This document shows, piece after piece, positions 1 to 5,230 of a DNA stretch of 5,230 bases. This stretch comes from Candidatus Faecousia faecipullorum. Lineage in GTDB: Bacteria; Bacillota; Clostridia; Oscillospirales; Oscillospiraceae. The notes under the pieces are model-generated. The model was not told the DNA's origin, searched no databases, and was given only the letters and a program-made list of their open reading frames with translations. Numbering within the stretch: the first letter of the stretch is position 1; every line of letters starts with the position of its first letter. Both the position numbers and the translations under genes were made by a program. Location: contig DVJG01000130.1 of assembly GCA_018710805.1 (NCBI GenBank), positions 1-5,230 of the forward strand. The letters run 5' to 3'.

Positions 1-285
1 GAGTGCCATAATCTGGTTCATTCCCACTGGTGGAAGCAGCCCTCCTACGAGGAGTGGGCGGAGAATCTGGTTTTTGACAATCCCGCCCATTCGGAACTTT
101 TCTATGCGGTGGGGGATCTGCCGAAAAAGTATCGTCTGCCTATTTATCTCCACTATTACGAAGGATACACCACGGAGGAGATCGGGCAGATATTGAAAAA
201 ACCCAAAAACACCATTTGCGCCCAGCTCCGCCGGGGCCGGGAGCGGCTCAAAGAAGCTTTGAAGGAGGCAAAAGACCATGTTTAA
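1..285 (+). CDS. ECF-type RNA polymerase sigma factor, C-terminal part (5' end outside window)
   Basis: The reading frame is open from the first base and gives 94 residues before TAA at 283-285; the N-terminal half (region 2, core and -10 binding) lies outside the window. The visible part is sigma region 4, which binds the -35 element. The motif LPKKYRLPIYLHYYEGYTTE (visible residues 40-59) is followed by a helix-turn-helix (EEIGQILKKPKNTICAQLRR, 59-78) and the basic tail GRERLKEAL. This pattern is typical of sigma-70 family ECF sigma factors. The protein would direct RNA polymerase to a small regulon, normally including its own operon. It overlaps the next gene by 8 bp, the usual arrangement with a cognate anti-sigma factor. 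The target promoter and ECF subgroup cannot be determined from this fragment. A response-regulator HTH is less likely because the LPxKYR...YYEGY pattern is specific to sigma region 4. Confidence 0.9.
   Translation, partial: ECHNLVHSHWWKQPSYEEWAENLVFDNPAHSELFYAVGDLPKKYRLPIYLHYYEGYTTEEIGQILKKPKNTICAQLRRGRERLKEALKEAKDHV
262..268 (+). promoter_or_regulatory. Ribosome binding site of the anti-sigma gene, inside the sigma gene
   Basis: AAGGAGG lies 9 bases before the ATG at 278 and within the last codons of the sigma factor gene. It is a near-perfect Shine-Dalgarno sequence and fixes the start of the downstream gene at 278, giving the 8-base overlap ATGTTTAA that suggests translational coupling. 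Confidence 0.85.
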
Positions 286-1777
286 AGACCAATACCGGGA
301 AGTCTTCTCCCAAGTGACCGCCTCCGACGAGACCAAAAGGAGGATTTTGAATATGACAAAGAAGCAAAAACCCCGCCGACATTTCACCATTGGCAAGATT
401 CTGGTTGCAGCTGTACTTGTGTGTATGCTGGCAATCACCGCAAGCGCGGCGGAAGATGTTCTTCATTGGTTTACCAAGTTTTTTGGCGGCCCGGAAGCCT
501 TAAGTCAAGAGCAGATTCAATATTTGCAGGAGAATATCCAGGAAACTGTCGCCGATTTGAGCGGTGATACGAAGGAAGAAACGAACTGTGTTCACACCGA
601 CGTTTTGCAGTTTGTGGATGAGATGTTTTTGTGCAAGGCAGATTCCAACAATACCCATATTACCAAACAGGGAGAGGCTGACAATCGTGATATCAAGGTA
701 TATTCTCTGACTCTTTCTGAAAAAGGCGCACAGCTGGAATATTACTACACCTGGGAGGAAATCCCCAGCAGGCCCTGCTCCATTTCTGGATTGACGGTCG
801 TGTTCAGCTCTGGTGATACCCGTTTTCTCCCCATTACAGACAGTCAGAGACGGATGTATTTTGATACAGAGGAAGCCATCGCTTTGAAAGAGGTGGTCGC
901 AGTCCGCCTGCCTGACGGAACGGAACTGACGCCGAAAAATAAAGTGGATGATGGCTATGAGCTTTCCGTGGATTCCGTTCTCAACGATGGTCAAACTGCC
1001 TATATTGTTTTCAATGTGACCCTTCCGGAGGAAATCCCCGGCCCCGGTGAGGGATGGCGCATGGAAGAAATCGATATTGGTCATAATACCTGGTTCATAC
1101 CGGCTCAGCAGGAAACTTATACAAGGGATGACATCAGCAACAATCATGTAGGTGTCAAATTTATTGAAGACACAGGCGGAAGCAAAAAAATGATGGTATC
1201 CCTTACTATGGATAATGCAGACGTTCCCTTCACACCCGGAAGCCAGTGGAAGCTCCACATTGGCGGGTTTGAATGCGAATGGAAAAACGATGCAAAAGAA
1301 GAGGAGGTCACCAGTCAATACGCAGGGCAAGACTATATTATCGACGGTGAGGAAGTAGAATCTTTTTTCAAGGTGGAACCCATATGCTTCGACACCTGGG
1401 ATTTTCTGCTGACCTTTGACGGCTCGGAAGCAGAAACAGTTGAACTTGTGAGCCAGCCCGTTACCATGGAGGCTTACCGAGGGGCCACCATAGATGAGAT
1501 CAGAGAGAATCCCAACAAGGATATGTATGGTCCTTTTGAAATTCAGCTCACATCTCTGACCATAAGCCCCCTGAGCTACTATCTCGAATATAAAACGGAT
1601 GATAAGAACCCATATTCCATGGATCCCGGAGAATTTACCCTGGTCATGAAAGATGGAACGGAAATTCCGTTGATACAGTACGCAGGAACACGGAATCGAT
1701 TTGAAAAACCGATTATTCTATCTGAGATTTCTCACGTTCAGTGCCCCAATGGAACAAAACTCTATATGCCGCAATGA
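278..1777 (+). CDS. Probable membrane anti-sigma factor with large ectodomain (DUF4179-like)
   Basis: This 499-residue protein has a short N-terminal segment (1-37, ending in the basic run KKQKPRR), one transmembrane helix (about 38-57) and an ectodomain of about 440 residues. By the positive-inside rule the N-terminus is cytoplasmic, where it could hold the sigma factor encoded just upstream. The N-terminal pattern (VTASDETKRRILNM, 13-26) and the ectodomain phrase LSVDSVLNDGQTAYIVFNVT (229-248) resemble Clostridia DUF4179-type proteins coded next to ECF sigma factors; this is from memory, not a search. There is no zinc-binding HxxxCxxC motif. Ectodomain segments 139-220 and 422-499 look like copies of one beta-rich module, with another module between. 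Six cysteines (104, 119, 167, 333, 370, 489) lie outside the membrane. The start is supported by AAGGAGG 9 bases upstream. What it senses is unknown. The anti-sigma role rests mainly on gene pairing and topology. Confidence 0.8.
   Translation: MFKDQYREVFSQVTASDETKRRILNMTKKQKPRRHFTIGKILVAAVLVCMLAITASAAEDVLHWFTKFFGGPEALSQEQIQYLQENIQETVADLSGDTKEETNCVHTDVLQFVDEMFLCKADSNNTHITKQGEADNRDIKVYSLTLSEKGAQLEYYYTWEEIPSRPCSISGLTVVFSSGDTRFLPITDSQRRMYFDTEEAIALKEVVAVRLPDGTELTPKNKVDDGYELSVDSVLNDGQTAYIVFNVTLPEEIPGPGEGWRMEEIDIGHNTWFIPAQQETYTRDDISNNHVGVKFIEDTGGSKKMMVSLTMDNADVPFTPGSQWKLHIGGFECEWKNDAKEEEVTSQYAGQDYIIDGEEVESFFKVEPICFDTWDFLLTFDGSEAETVELVSQPVTMEAYRGATIDEIRENPNKDMYGPFEIQLTSLTISPLSYYLEYKTDDKNPYSMDPGEFTLVMKDGTEIPLIQYAGTRNRFEKPIILSEISHVQCPNGTKLYMPQ
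692..937 (+). repeat. Ectodomain module copy A (protein residues 139-220)
   Basis: Within the anti-sigma protein, residues 139-220 resemble residues 422-499. The first 17 residues align without gaps (from IKVYSLTLS to LEY against IQLTSLTIS to LEY) with 8 identities, and both segments end in a similar motif (VRLPDGTELTP versus VQCPNGTKLYMP). This is a protein-level similarity; the DNA has diverged. Confidence 0.55.
1541..1774 (+). repeat. Ectodomain module copy B (protein residues 422-499)
   Basis: This is the C-terminal partner of the module at 692-937. It contains LTSLTISPLSYYLEY, then a strand-rich part (FTLVMKDGTEIPLI), and closes with VQCPNGTKLYMP at the very end of the protein. It is probably a small beta-sandwich. 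The similarity was aligned by eye. Confidence 0.55.
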
Positions 1778-1784
1778 GCACAAC

Positions 1785-1809
1785 GCCCCGCCGGAAAACC
1801 CGGCGGGGC
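1785..1809. terminator. GC-rich hairpin between convergent genes, probable bidirectional terminator
   Basis: GCCCCGCCGG (1785-1794) pairs perfectly with CCGGCGGGGC (1800-1809) around a 5-base loop. It starts 8 bases after the anti-sigma stop codon and ends 5 bases before the end of the convergent alpha/beta hydrolase gene. On the plus strand it is followed by TGAATTTATAG, a weak U-rich tail; on the minus strand it is followed by GTTGTGCTCAT, which is not a U-tract. It therefore suits the plus-strand operon better and may act only as a 3' stability hairpin for the minus strand. Confidence 0.7.
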
Positions 1810-1814
1810 TGAAT

Positions 1815-2729
1815 TTATAGGCTGTTCAAAAATGCTCTTACACAGTTCTCGTATTTTTCCGGGTCTGCCATGATGCTTAAGGTATGCTTTGCACCGGGGA
1901 AGGTAAAGCGCTTCACCTTTTCGGGGTTTGCCTTTTCCGCCTCCTCGCTCATTTCCGGAGGGACGAACAGGTCAGCTTCCCCGTGGAAAATGAGAATGGG
2001 CAGGGGACTGGCGGAGACAGCTTTTGCGGCGGTGGTTTCCTGAATGAAAAAACCTCCGTAAACCTTGGCGCCCAGACGAATGAGAGGCCACATGAGCCTG
2101 GTGTGCCGTTTCTGATGCTCGCCGACCCGGCAGATAATCTCCTTGGGAGAAGAATAGGGGCAATCAGCAATGATGCCCATGACGTTCTCCGGAAGCGGGA
2201 GGTCCGAAGCCATAAGCACCGCTGCACCTCCCATAGAGACGCCATAGAGGATGATTTTCCGCTGGGGCCACCTGTCGGCGGCATATTCCGCCCAGCTCTG
2301 TACGTCCAGCCGTTCCCGGATGCCGAAGGTGATGGAAATGCCCTCGCTGTGCCAGTGGGCTCGCTGATCCACAATGAGCAGACTGCATCCCAGCCGGGTG
2401 AAGAGCTGGGAACTGGCAGCAAAATCTGCCATGGGATTGCTGCGGTAGCCATGGAAGCAAATGGCTATGGGACCCTTTTGATTTTCGTAATACCGCCCAT
2501 AAAGGCGCAGCCCATCCTGTGAGAAAATGGTCACGGCCTCAAAGGACCTCTGTTCCAGGGCCTCCGACAGCTGCAGAAGCTCCGGACGGTAGTCTTCAAA
2601 TCGCTGGCTCTCAAATTTTGGGGCAGGACCTCGATTTTTCCGCGAAGCAAAGAATACCGTGCGGTAGGAAAAATAGCTAAAAGTAAGAATGACTCCCAAA
2701 ATCCCGAGAAAGGTAAGAAGAAACGCCAT
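1815..2729 (-). CDS. Membrane-anchored alpha/beta hydrolase (serine hydrolase family)
   Basis: This 304-residue protein starts with a hydrophobic segment (about 3-20) followed by basic residues (R23, R30, K31, R33), then an alpha/beta-hydrolase domain from about residue 60. The oxyanion-hole strand is AICFHGYRSNP (89-99). The nucleophile elbow is GVSMGG with Ser165, the acid is probably Asp253 in HGEADLFVP, and the base is His282 in GAKHTLS. The triad is complete, so it should be an active esterase, lipase or peptidase-like enzyme; the substrate is unknown. It resembles the B. subtilis YqkD-like group with its DQRAHxxSEG motif. One oddity is Trp126 where the motif usually has Gly (DQRAHW). 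The ATG at 2729 sits one base after the stop of the HAD hydrolase gene with no strong Shine-Dalgarno of its own, so translational coupling is likely. Basic residues after the anchor hint that the domain faces the cytoplasm, but this is weak. Confidence 0.88.
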   Translation of the reverse strand: MAFLLTFLGILGVILTFSYFSYRTVFFASRKNRGPAPKFESQRFEDYRPELLQLSEALEQRSFEAVTIFSQDGLRLYGRYYENQKGPIAICFHGYRSNPMADFAASSQLFTRLGCSLLIVDQRAHWHSEGISITFGIRERLDVQSWAEYAADRWPQRKIILYGVSMGGAAVLMASDLPLPENVMGIIADCPYSSPKEIICRVGEHQKRHTRLMWPLIRLGAKVYGGFFIQETTAAKAVSASPLPILIFHGEADLFVPPEMSEEAEKANPEKVKRFTFPGAKHTLSIMADPEKYENCVRAFLNSL

Positions 2730-2730
2730 A

Positions 2731-3435
2731 TCAAAGTGCCCGGATAAATTCCATCAGCTCCGGGAAGCTGCCGTGGGGATAGCGGGATATGTCCTTGCCG
2801 CCCCGATTAATCAGACAGTCAGTGAGAAGGAACACCCGCATCCCGAGTTTTTCCGCGATCATATCCTCGTCCGCATCATTGCCAACCATGAGGCAGTTTT
2901 CGGGACGCAGGTTTAGTTTTCCCAGAATTTCCCGGTAATAGTCCGGATTTGGCTTGCAGAAAGAGGAATTTTCGTAGGTTGAGATGAAGGAGAAATCCTC
3001 GGGCTGCAGCCCGGCCCAACGGACACGGCTCTGGGTAGCGATGGCAGGGAAAAAGGGATTGGTGGCCAGTACCGTAGCATAGCCTAGCGTGTGAATCTCC
3101 TTAATGGCAGCCGATGCTTCGGGGGTAAAACCGCAGTCATGCCGGACTTCCTGGAATTCTTTTTCATAAAATGCCGTAAAAACAGGCTCGTCTTTCCGGG
3201 CATCCCGGCCAAAGGCACCGTTAAAGACCTGCCAGAAAACTTCCTCATTGGTGGCGGAGCCATTGTTTGCAATCATTGCTCCCATGCCTTTCATCAGCGC
3301 CTTTCCCATAGTGTCTGGGTCATAGCCATAGGGGGCCATTTTTCTTGCCAGACGGGTGAGGTAGGATTTTACAAATTTATCCTGGTCCATTGGAAGCAGA
3401 GTACCATCCAGGTCAAAGAAAATTGTTGTGATCAT
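2731..3435 (-). CDS. HAD-superfamily hydrolase (probable phosphatase)
   Basis: This is a 234-residue HAD (haloacid dehalogenase-like) protein with all four motifs. Motif I is FFDLDGTLL, with nucleophile Asp8 and general acid Asp10. Motif II is VLATNP with Thr125. Motif III is FCKPNP with Lys161. Motif IV is VGNDADEDM, with Asp187 and Asp191 fitting the DxxxD magnesium-binding form. The long helical stretch between motifs I and II (about 15-105) is a C1-type cap, as in phosphoglycolate-phosphatase-like enzymes acting on small phosphorylated metabolites. The substrate cannot be named. The start at 3435 is firm: an in-frame TGA sits directly before the ATG, and AGAGGT lies 5 bases upstream. It is the first gene of a unit with the alpha/beta hydrolase, separated from it by one base. 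There is no predicted signal peptide, so it should be cytoplasmic. Confidence 0.92.
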   Translation of the reverse strand: MITTIFFDLDGTLLPMDQDKFVKSYLTRLARKMAPYGYDPDTMGKALMKGMGAMIANNGSATNEEVFWQVFNGAFGRDARKDEPVFTAFYEKEFQEVRHDCGFTPEASAAIKEIHTLGYATVLATNPFFPAIATQSRVRWAGLQPEDFSFISTYENSSFCKPNPDYYREILGKLNLRPENCLMVGNDADEDMIAEKLGMRVFLLTDCLINRGGKDISRYPHGSFPELMEFIRAL

Positions 3436-3440
3436 TCATT

Positions 3441-3446
3441 ACCTCT
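3441..3446 (-). promoter_or_regulatory. Ribosome binding site of the HAD hydrolase gene
   Basis: On the minus strand this reads AGAGGT, 5 bases before the ATG at 3435. Together with the in-frame stop codon immediately upstream of that ATG it fixes the start. Confidence 0.7.
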
Positions 3447-3484
3447 TGAATCATTAGGATTGAATTGAGCGTATTTTATAATTC

Positions 3485-3506
3485 GGGGAGGGTCGAAACC
3501 CTCCCC
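3485..3506 (-). terminator. Probable terminator of the metY-metA operon (UUCG-loop hairpin)
   Basis: On the minus strand GGGGAGGGT pairs with ACCCTCCCC (9 perfect base pairs) around a TTCG loop, starting 14 bases after the metA stop codon. UUCG tetraloops are unusually stable and common in intrinsic terminators. The following bases, GAATTATAAAATACG, are A/T-rich rather than a clean U-tract, so termination may be partial and some transcripts may continue into the HAD gene. The rest of the 85-bp gap holds the HAD ribosome binding site and no promoter I can support. Confidence 0.75.
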
Positions 3507-3520
3507 TGTGTGCACCTTAT

Positions 3521-4459
3521 TTATTCATCGTCAGTGGATTCCTGGCCCACGGCCATGATGTCGTAGGGCGTGGTCTGGTAGACAAAATAGTTAAGCCAGT
3601 TGCTGAACAGCAAATGGGCGTGTCCCCGCCAGCGCACCATGGGGGACTTTGTATCATCGTCCCCGGGGTAGTAGTTTACAGGCACATGGATGGGAAGCCC
3701 CTGACTTTTATCCCGGAGATACTCCTTTTCCAGGGTGTCTGCGTCATATTCAGCGTGGCCGGTGACAAAAATCTGACGGCCCCGCTTGTTCATCAGGGCA
3801 TAGACCCCGGCCTGAGGGGAAGAAGCCAGGATTTTTAGGCCCGGAACTTTTTCGATGTCCTCCCGCAGGACTGTGGTGTGCCGGGAGTGGGGAATCCAGA
3901 ACTCATCGTCAAATCCTCTGAGCAAAATGGCCCGCTTATAGTCTGCATGATGGGGATAGACGCCGAACAGCTTCTCCGGGAGCTGGTGCTTCCGAATGCC
4001 ATAGTGATAATATAGCCCTGCCTGAGCGCCCCAACAAATGTGGAAGGTGGAGTGGACGTGGGTCTTGCTCCATTCCATGATTTCACAAAGTTCCGGCCAG
4101 TAGTCCACCGCTTCAAAGGGCATCTGCTCCACAGGAGCGCCGGTGATGACCATGCCGTCAAACTTCCGGTTCTTCAGCTCATCATAGGTTTTATAGAAGG
4201 TGAGAAGATGTTCCTGAGAGGTGTTTTTGGACCGATGGGAGGACACCATCATGAGCTCCAAATGGACCTGCAAAGGGGTGTTGCCCAAAAGCCTGGACAG
4301 CTGTGTCTCCGTGACAATCTTCGTGGGCATGAGATTCAGAAGTACAATCTCCAGGGGTCGAATCTGCTGGGTCTCCGCCCGGGTCTGGGTCATGACAAAG
4401 ATATTTTCCTGCTGCAGGACCCCGGCGGCAGGCAGGTCGTTGGGAATTTGAATGGGCAT
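3521..4459 (-). CDS. metA: Homoserine O-acyltransferase MetA, predicted acetyl-CoA type
   Basis: This 312-residue protein matches the MetA family over its full length, from MPIQIPNDLPA to the C-terminal NWLNYFVYQTTPYD. MetA acylates the hydroxyl of L-homoserine, the first committed step of methionine synthesis, in the cytoplasm. The active site is complete: nucleophile Cys142 (HICWGAQAG), and His235 and Glu237 in TGHAEYD. Position 111 is Glu (GAPVEQMPF). In E. coli MetA, which uses succinyl-CoA, this residue is Gly, whereas Glu111 is the known marker of acetyl-CoA use in Bacillus-type MetA. The product is therefore predicted to be O-acetylhomoserine (EC 2.3.1.31), although automatic annotation usually says succinyltransferase. 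The MetY gene directly upstream, with the stop TAA touching the metA ATG, fits this. GGAG lies 9 bases before the start. Family identity is very secure; acyl specificity is inferred from one residue plus context. Confidence 0.96.
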   Translation of the reverse strand: MPIQIPNDLPAAGVLQQENIFVMTQTRAETQQIRPLEIVLLNLMPTKIVTETQLSRLLGNTPLQVHLELMMVSSHRSKNTSQEHLLTFYKTYDELKNRKFDGMVITGAPVEQMPFEAVDYWPELCEIMEWSKTHVHSTFHICWGAQAGLYYHYGIRKHQLPEKLFGVYPHHADYKRAILLRGFDDEFWIPHSRHTTVLREDIEKVPGLKILASSPQAGVYALMNKRGRQIFVTGHAEYDADTLEKEYLRDKSQGLPIHVPVNYYPGDDDTKSPMVRWRGHAHLLFSNWLNYFVYQTTPYDIMAVGQESTDDE

Positions 4460-5230
4460 TTACACGTTCTCCAATGCCTGAGCAATGTCTGCAATCAGGT
4501 CCTCTGAATTTTCCAAACCGCAGCTGAGGCGGATCAGATCGGCGCCTACGCCTGCGGCGTCCAGTTCGGCATCGGTCATCTGCCGATGGGTGGAGCTGGC
4601 AGGGTGGAGGCAGCAGGTCCGGGAATCTGCCACATGGGTTTCGATGGAGCCCAATTTCAGGTGCTTCATGAAGGTTTCGGCTGCCTTCCGTCCGCCCTGG
4701 AGGCCGAAGGAAATGACGCCGCAGGAGCCGTTCGGCATATACTTCTGGGCCAGATCGTAGTATTTGTCGCCTTTGAGACCGCAGTATTTGACCCACTTGA
4801 CCTTCTCATGGCCCTGCAGATACTCAGCGATGGCCTGTGCGTTGGCGCAGTGCTGCTTCATCCGGAAGGGCAGACTTTCCAGACCCAGATTCAGGATAAA
4901 GGCGTTCTGCGGGGACTGGACACAGCCAAAGTCACGCATGAGCTGGGCAGTGCACTTGTTGATGAAAGCGCCTTCCATGCCAAAGCGCTCCGTATAGGTG
5001 ACGCCGTGATAGCTGTCATCGGGGGTGCACAGGCCGGGGAATTTATCGGCGTATTTTGTCCAGTCGAACTTTCCGCTGTCCACAATCACGCCGCCCAGGG
5101 TGGCAGCGTGGCCGTCCATGTACTTTGTGGTGGAGTGGGTGACAATGTCCGCGCCCCACTCCATGGGACGGCAGTTCACCGGGGTGGCAAAGGTATTGTC
5201 CACAATCAGCGGCACGCCGTGGGCGTGGGC
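4460..5230 (-). CDS. metY: O-acetylhomoserine sulfhydrylase (MetY-type), C-terminal part; start outside window
   Basis: The frame is open through the window edge and gives 256 residues. The family is about 425-430 residues long, so roughly 170 N-terminal residues are missing; the GTG at 5215 is internal. It belongs to the Cys/Met-metabolism PLP-dependent (fold type I) enzymes. PLIVDNTFATP holds the Asp that contacts the pyridine nitrogen (visible residue 11). HSTTKYMDGHA holds the PLP-binding lysine (visible residue 36, codon 5123-5125), followed by GGVIVDSGKFDW, a phrase characteristic of MetY. Near the end, DLIRLSCGLEN carries the substrate-carboxylate arginine. MetY replaces the acetyl group of O-acetylhomoserine with sulfide to give homocysteine. 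Adjacency to an acetyl-type MetA supports this over cystathionine gamma-synthase. Any promoter or SAM-responsive leader would lie upstream, beyond the window. Confidence 0.92.
   Translation of the reverse strand, partial: AHAHGVPLIVDNTFATPVNCRPMEWGADIVTHSTTKYMDGHAATLGGVIVDSGKFDWTKYADKFPGLCTPDDSYHGVTYTERFGMEGAFINKCTAQLMRDFGCVQSPQNAFILNLGLESLPFRMKQHCANAQAIAEYLQGHEKVKWVKYCGLKGDKYYDLAQKYMPNGSCGVISFGLQGGRKAAETFMKHLKLGSIETHVADSRTCCLHPASSTHRQMTDAELDAAGVGADLIRLSCGLENSEDLIADIAQALENV
4469..4472 (-). promoter_or_regulatory. Ribosome binding site of metA, inside the end of metY
   Basis: On the minus strand this reads GGAG, 9 bases before the metA ATG and within the last codons of the upstream gene. Stop and start are directly adjacent (TAAATG), so ribosomes ending metY could restart on metA. 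Confidence 0.7.

Noticed and set aside
500..1330. 276-codon open frame on the minus strand opposite the anti-sigma gene
   Set aside because: It lies wholly inside a well-supported gene, its translation shows no recognisable domain, and no ribosome binding site or operon context supports it.
1884..2522. 212-codon open frame on the plus strand opposite the alpha/beta hydrolase
   Set aside because: The opposite strand carries a complete catalytic triad and family motifs; the plus-strand product has low-complexity composition typical of an antisense shadow.
3447..3484. Possible minus-strand promoter with TATAAA as -10
   Set aside because: The only -35-like sequence (TTCGAC) lies in the hairpin about 11 bases away, too close for a sigma-70 type promoter; no support beyond the A/T-rich tract.
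3436..3520. Riboswitch or leader RNA between metA and the HAD gene
   Set aside because: The gap is 85 bp with one simple hairpin, too small and without the conserved elements of a SAM riboswitch.
4191..4796. 201-codon minus-strand frame spanning the metY-metA junction
   Set aside because: It is an arginine- and proline-rich out-of-frame product of GC-rich coding DNA; both overlapping genes are unmistakable.
5213..5215. GTG as the start codon of the MetY-type gene
   Set aside because: The frame continues upstream as AHAHG, matching the family just before PLIVDNTF, so the GTG is internal and the gene is cut by the window edge.

Overview
The window looks like chromosomal DNA of a Gram-positive anaerobe of class Clostridia, possibly an Oscillospirales/Ruminococcaceae-type gut bacterium. 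That placement is inference from protein style: an ECF sigma factor coupled to a one-pass membrane regulator, MetA followed by MetY logic, strong AGGAGG-type ribosome binding sites and moderate-to-high GC. No rRNA, tRNA, mobile element, CRISPR array or phage gene was seen. The DNA is almost fully coding; the only gaps are 37 bp (1778-1814) and 85 bp (3436-3520), each holding one strong hairpin.

Left, plus strand (1-1777): the 3' end of an ECF-type sigma factor overlaps by 8 bp the start of a 499-residue membrane protein that is probably its anti-sigma factor. That protein has a short cytoplasmic N-terminus, one transmembrane helix and a large ectodomain. Two stretches of about 80 residues in the ectodomain resemble each other, which suggests a duplicated module.

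Middle, minus strand (3435-1815): a two-gene unit of a HAD-superfamily hydrolase followed, one base later, by a membrane-anchored alpha/beta hydrolase. It converges on the sigma/anti-sigma unit, with a GC-rich hairpin in between. Substrates cannot be read from the sequence.

Right, minus strand (5230-3521): a methionine-biosynthesis operon. The C-terminal part of a MetY-type PLP enzyme (O-acetylhomoserine sulfhydrylase) ends exactly where metA begins. MetA has Glu at position 111, the residue linked to acetyl-CoA use, so it is predicted to make O-acetylhomoserine, which MetY would turn directly into homocysteine with sulfide. The unit ends at a UUCG-loop hairpin.

No clearly unprecedented system was found. 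The most informative points are the acetyl-type MetA beside MetY and the architecture of the sigma/anti-sigma pair.
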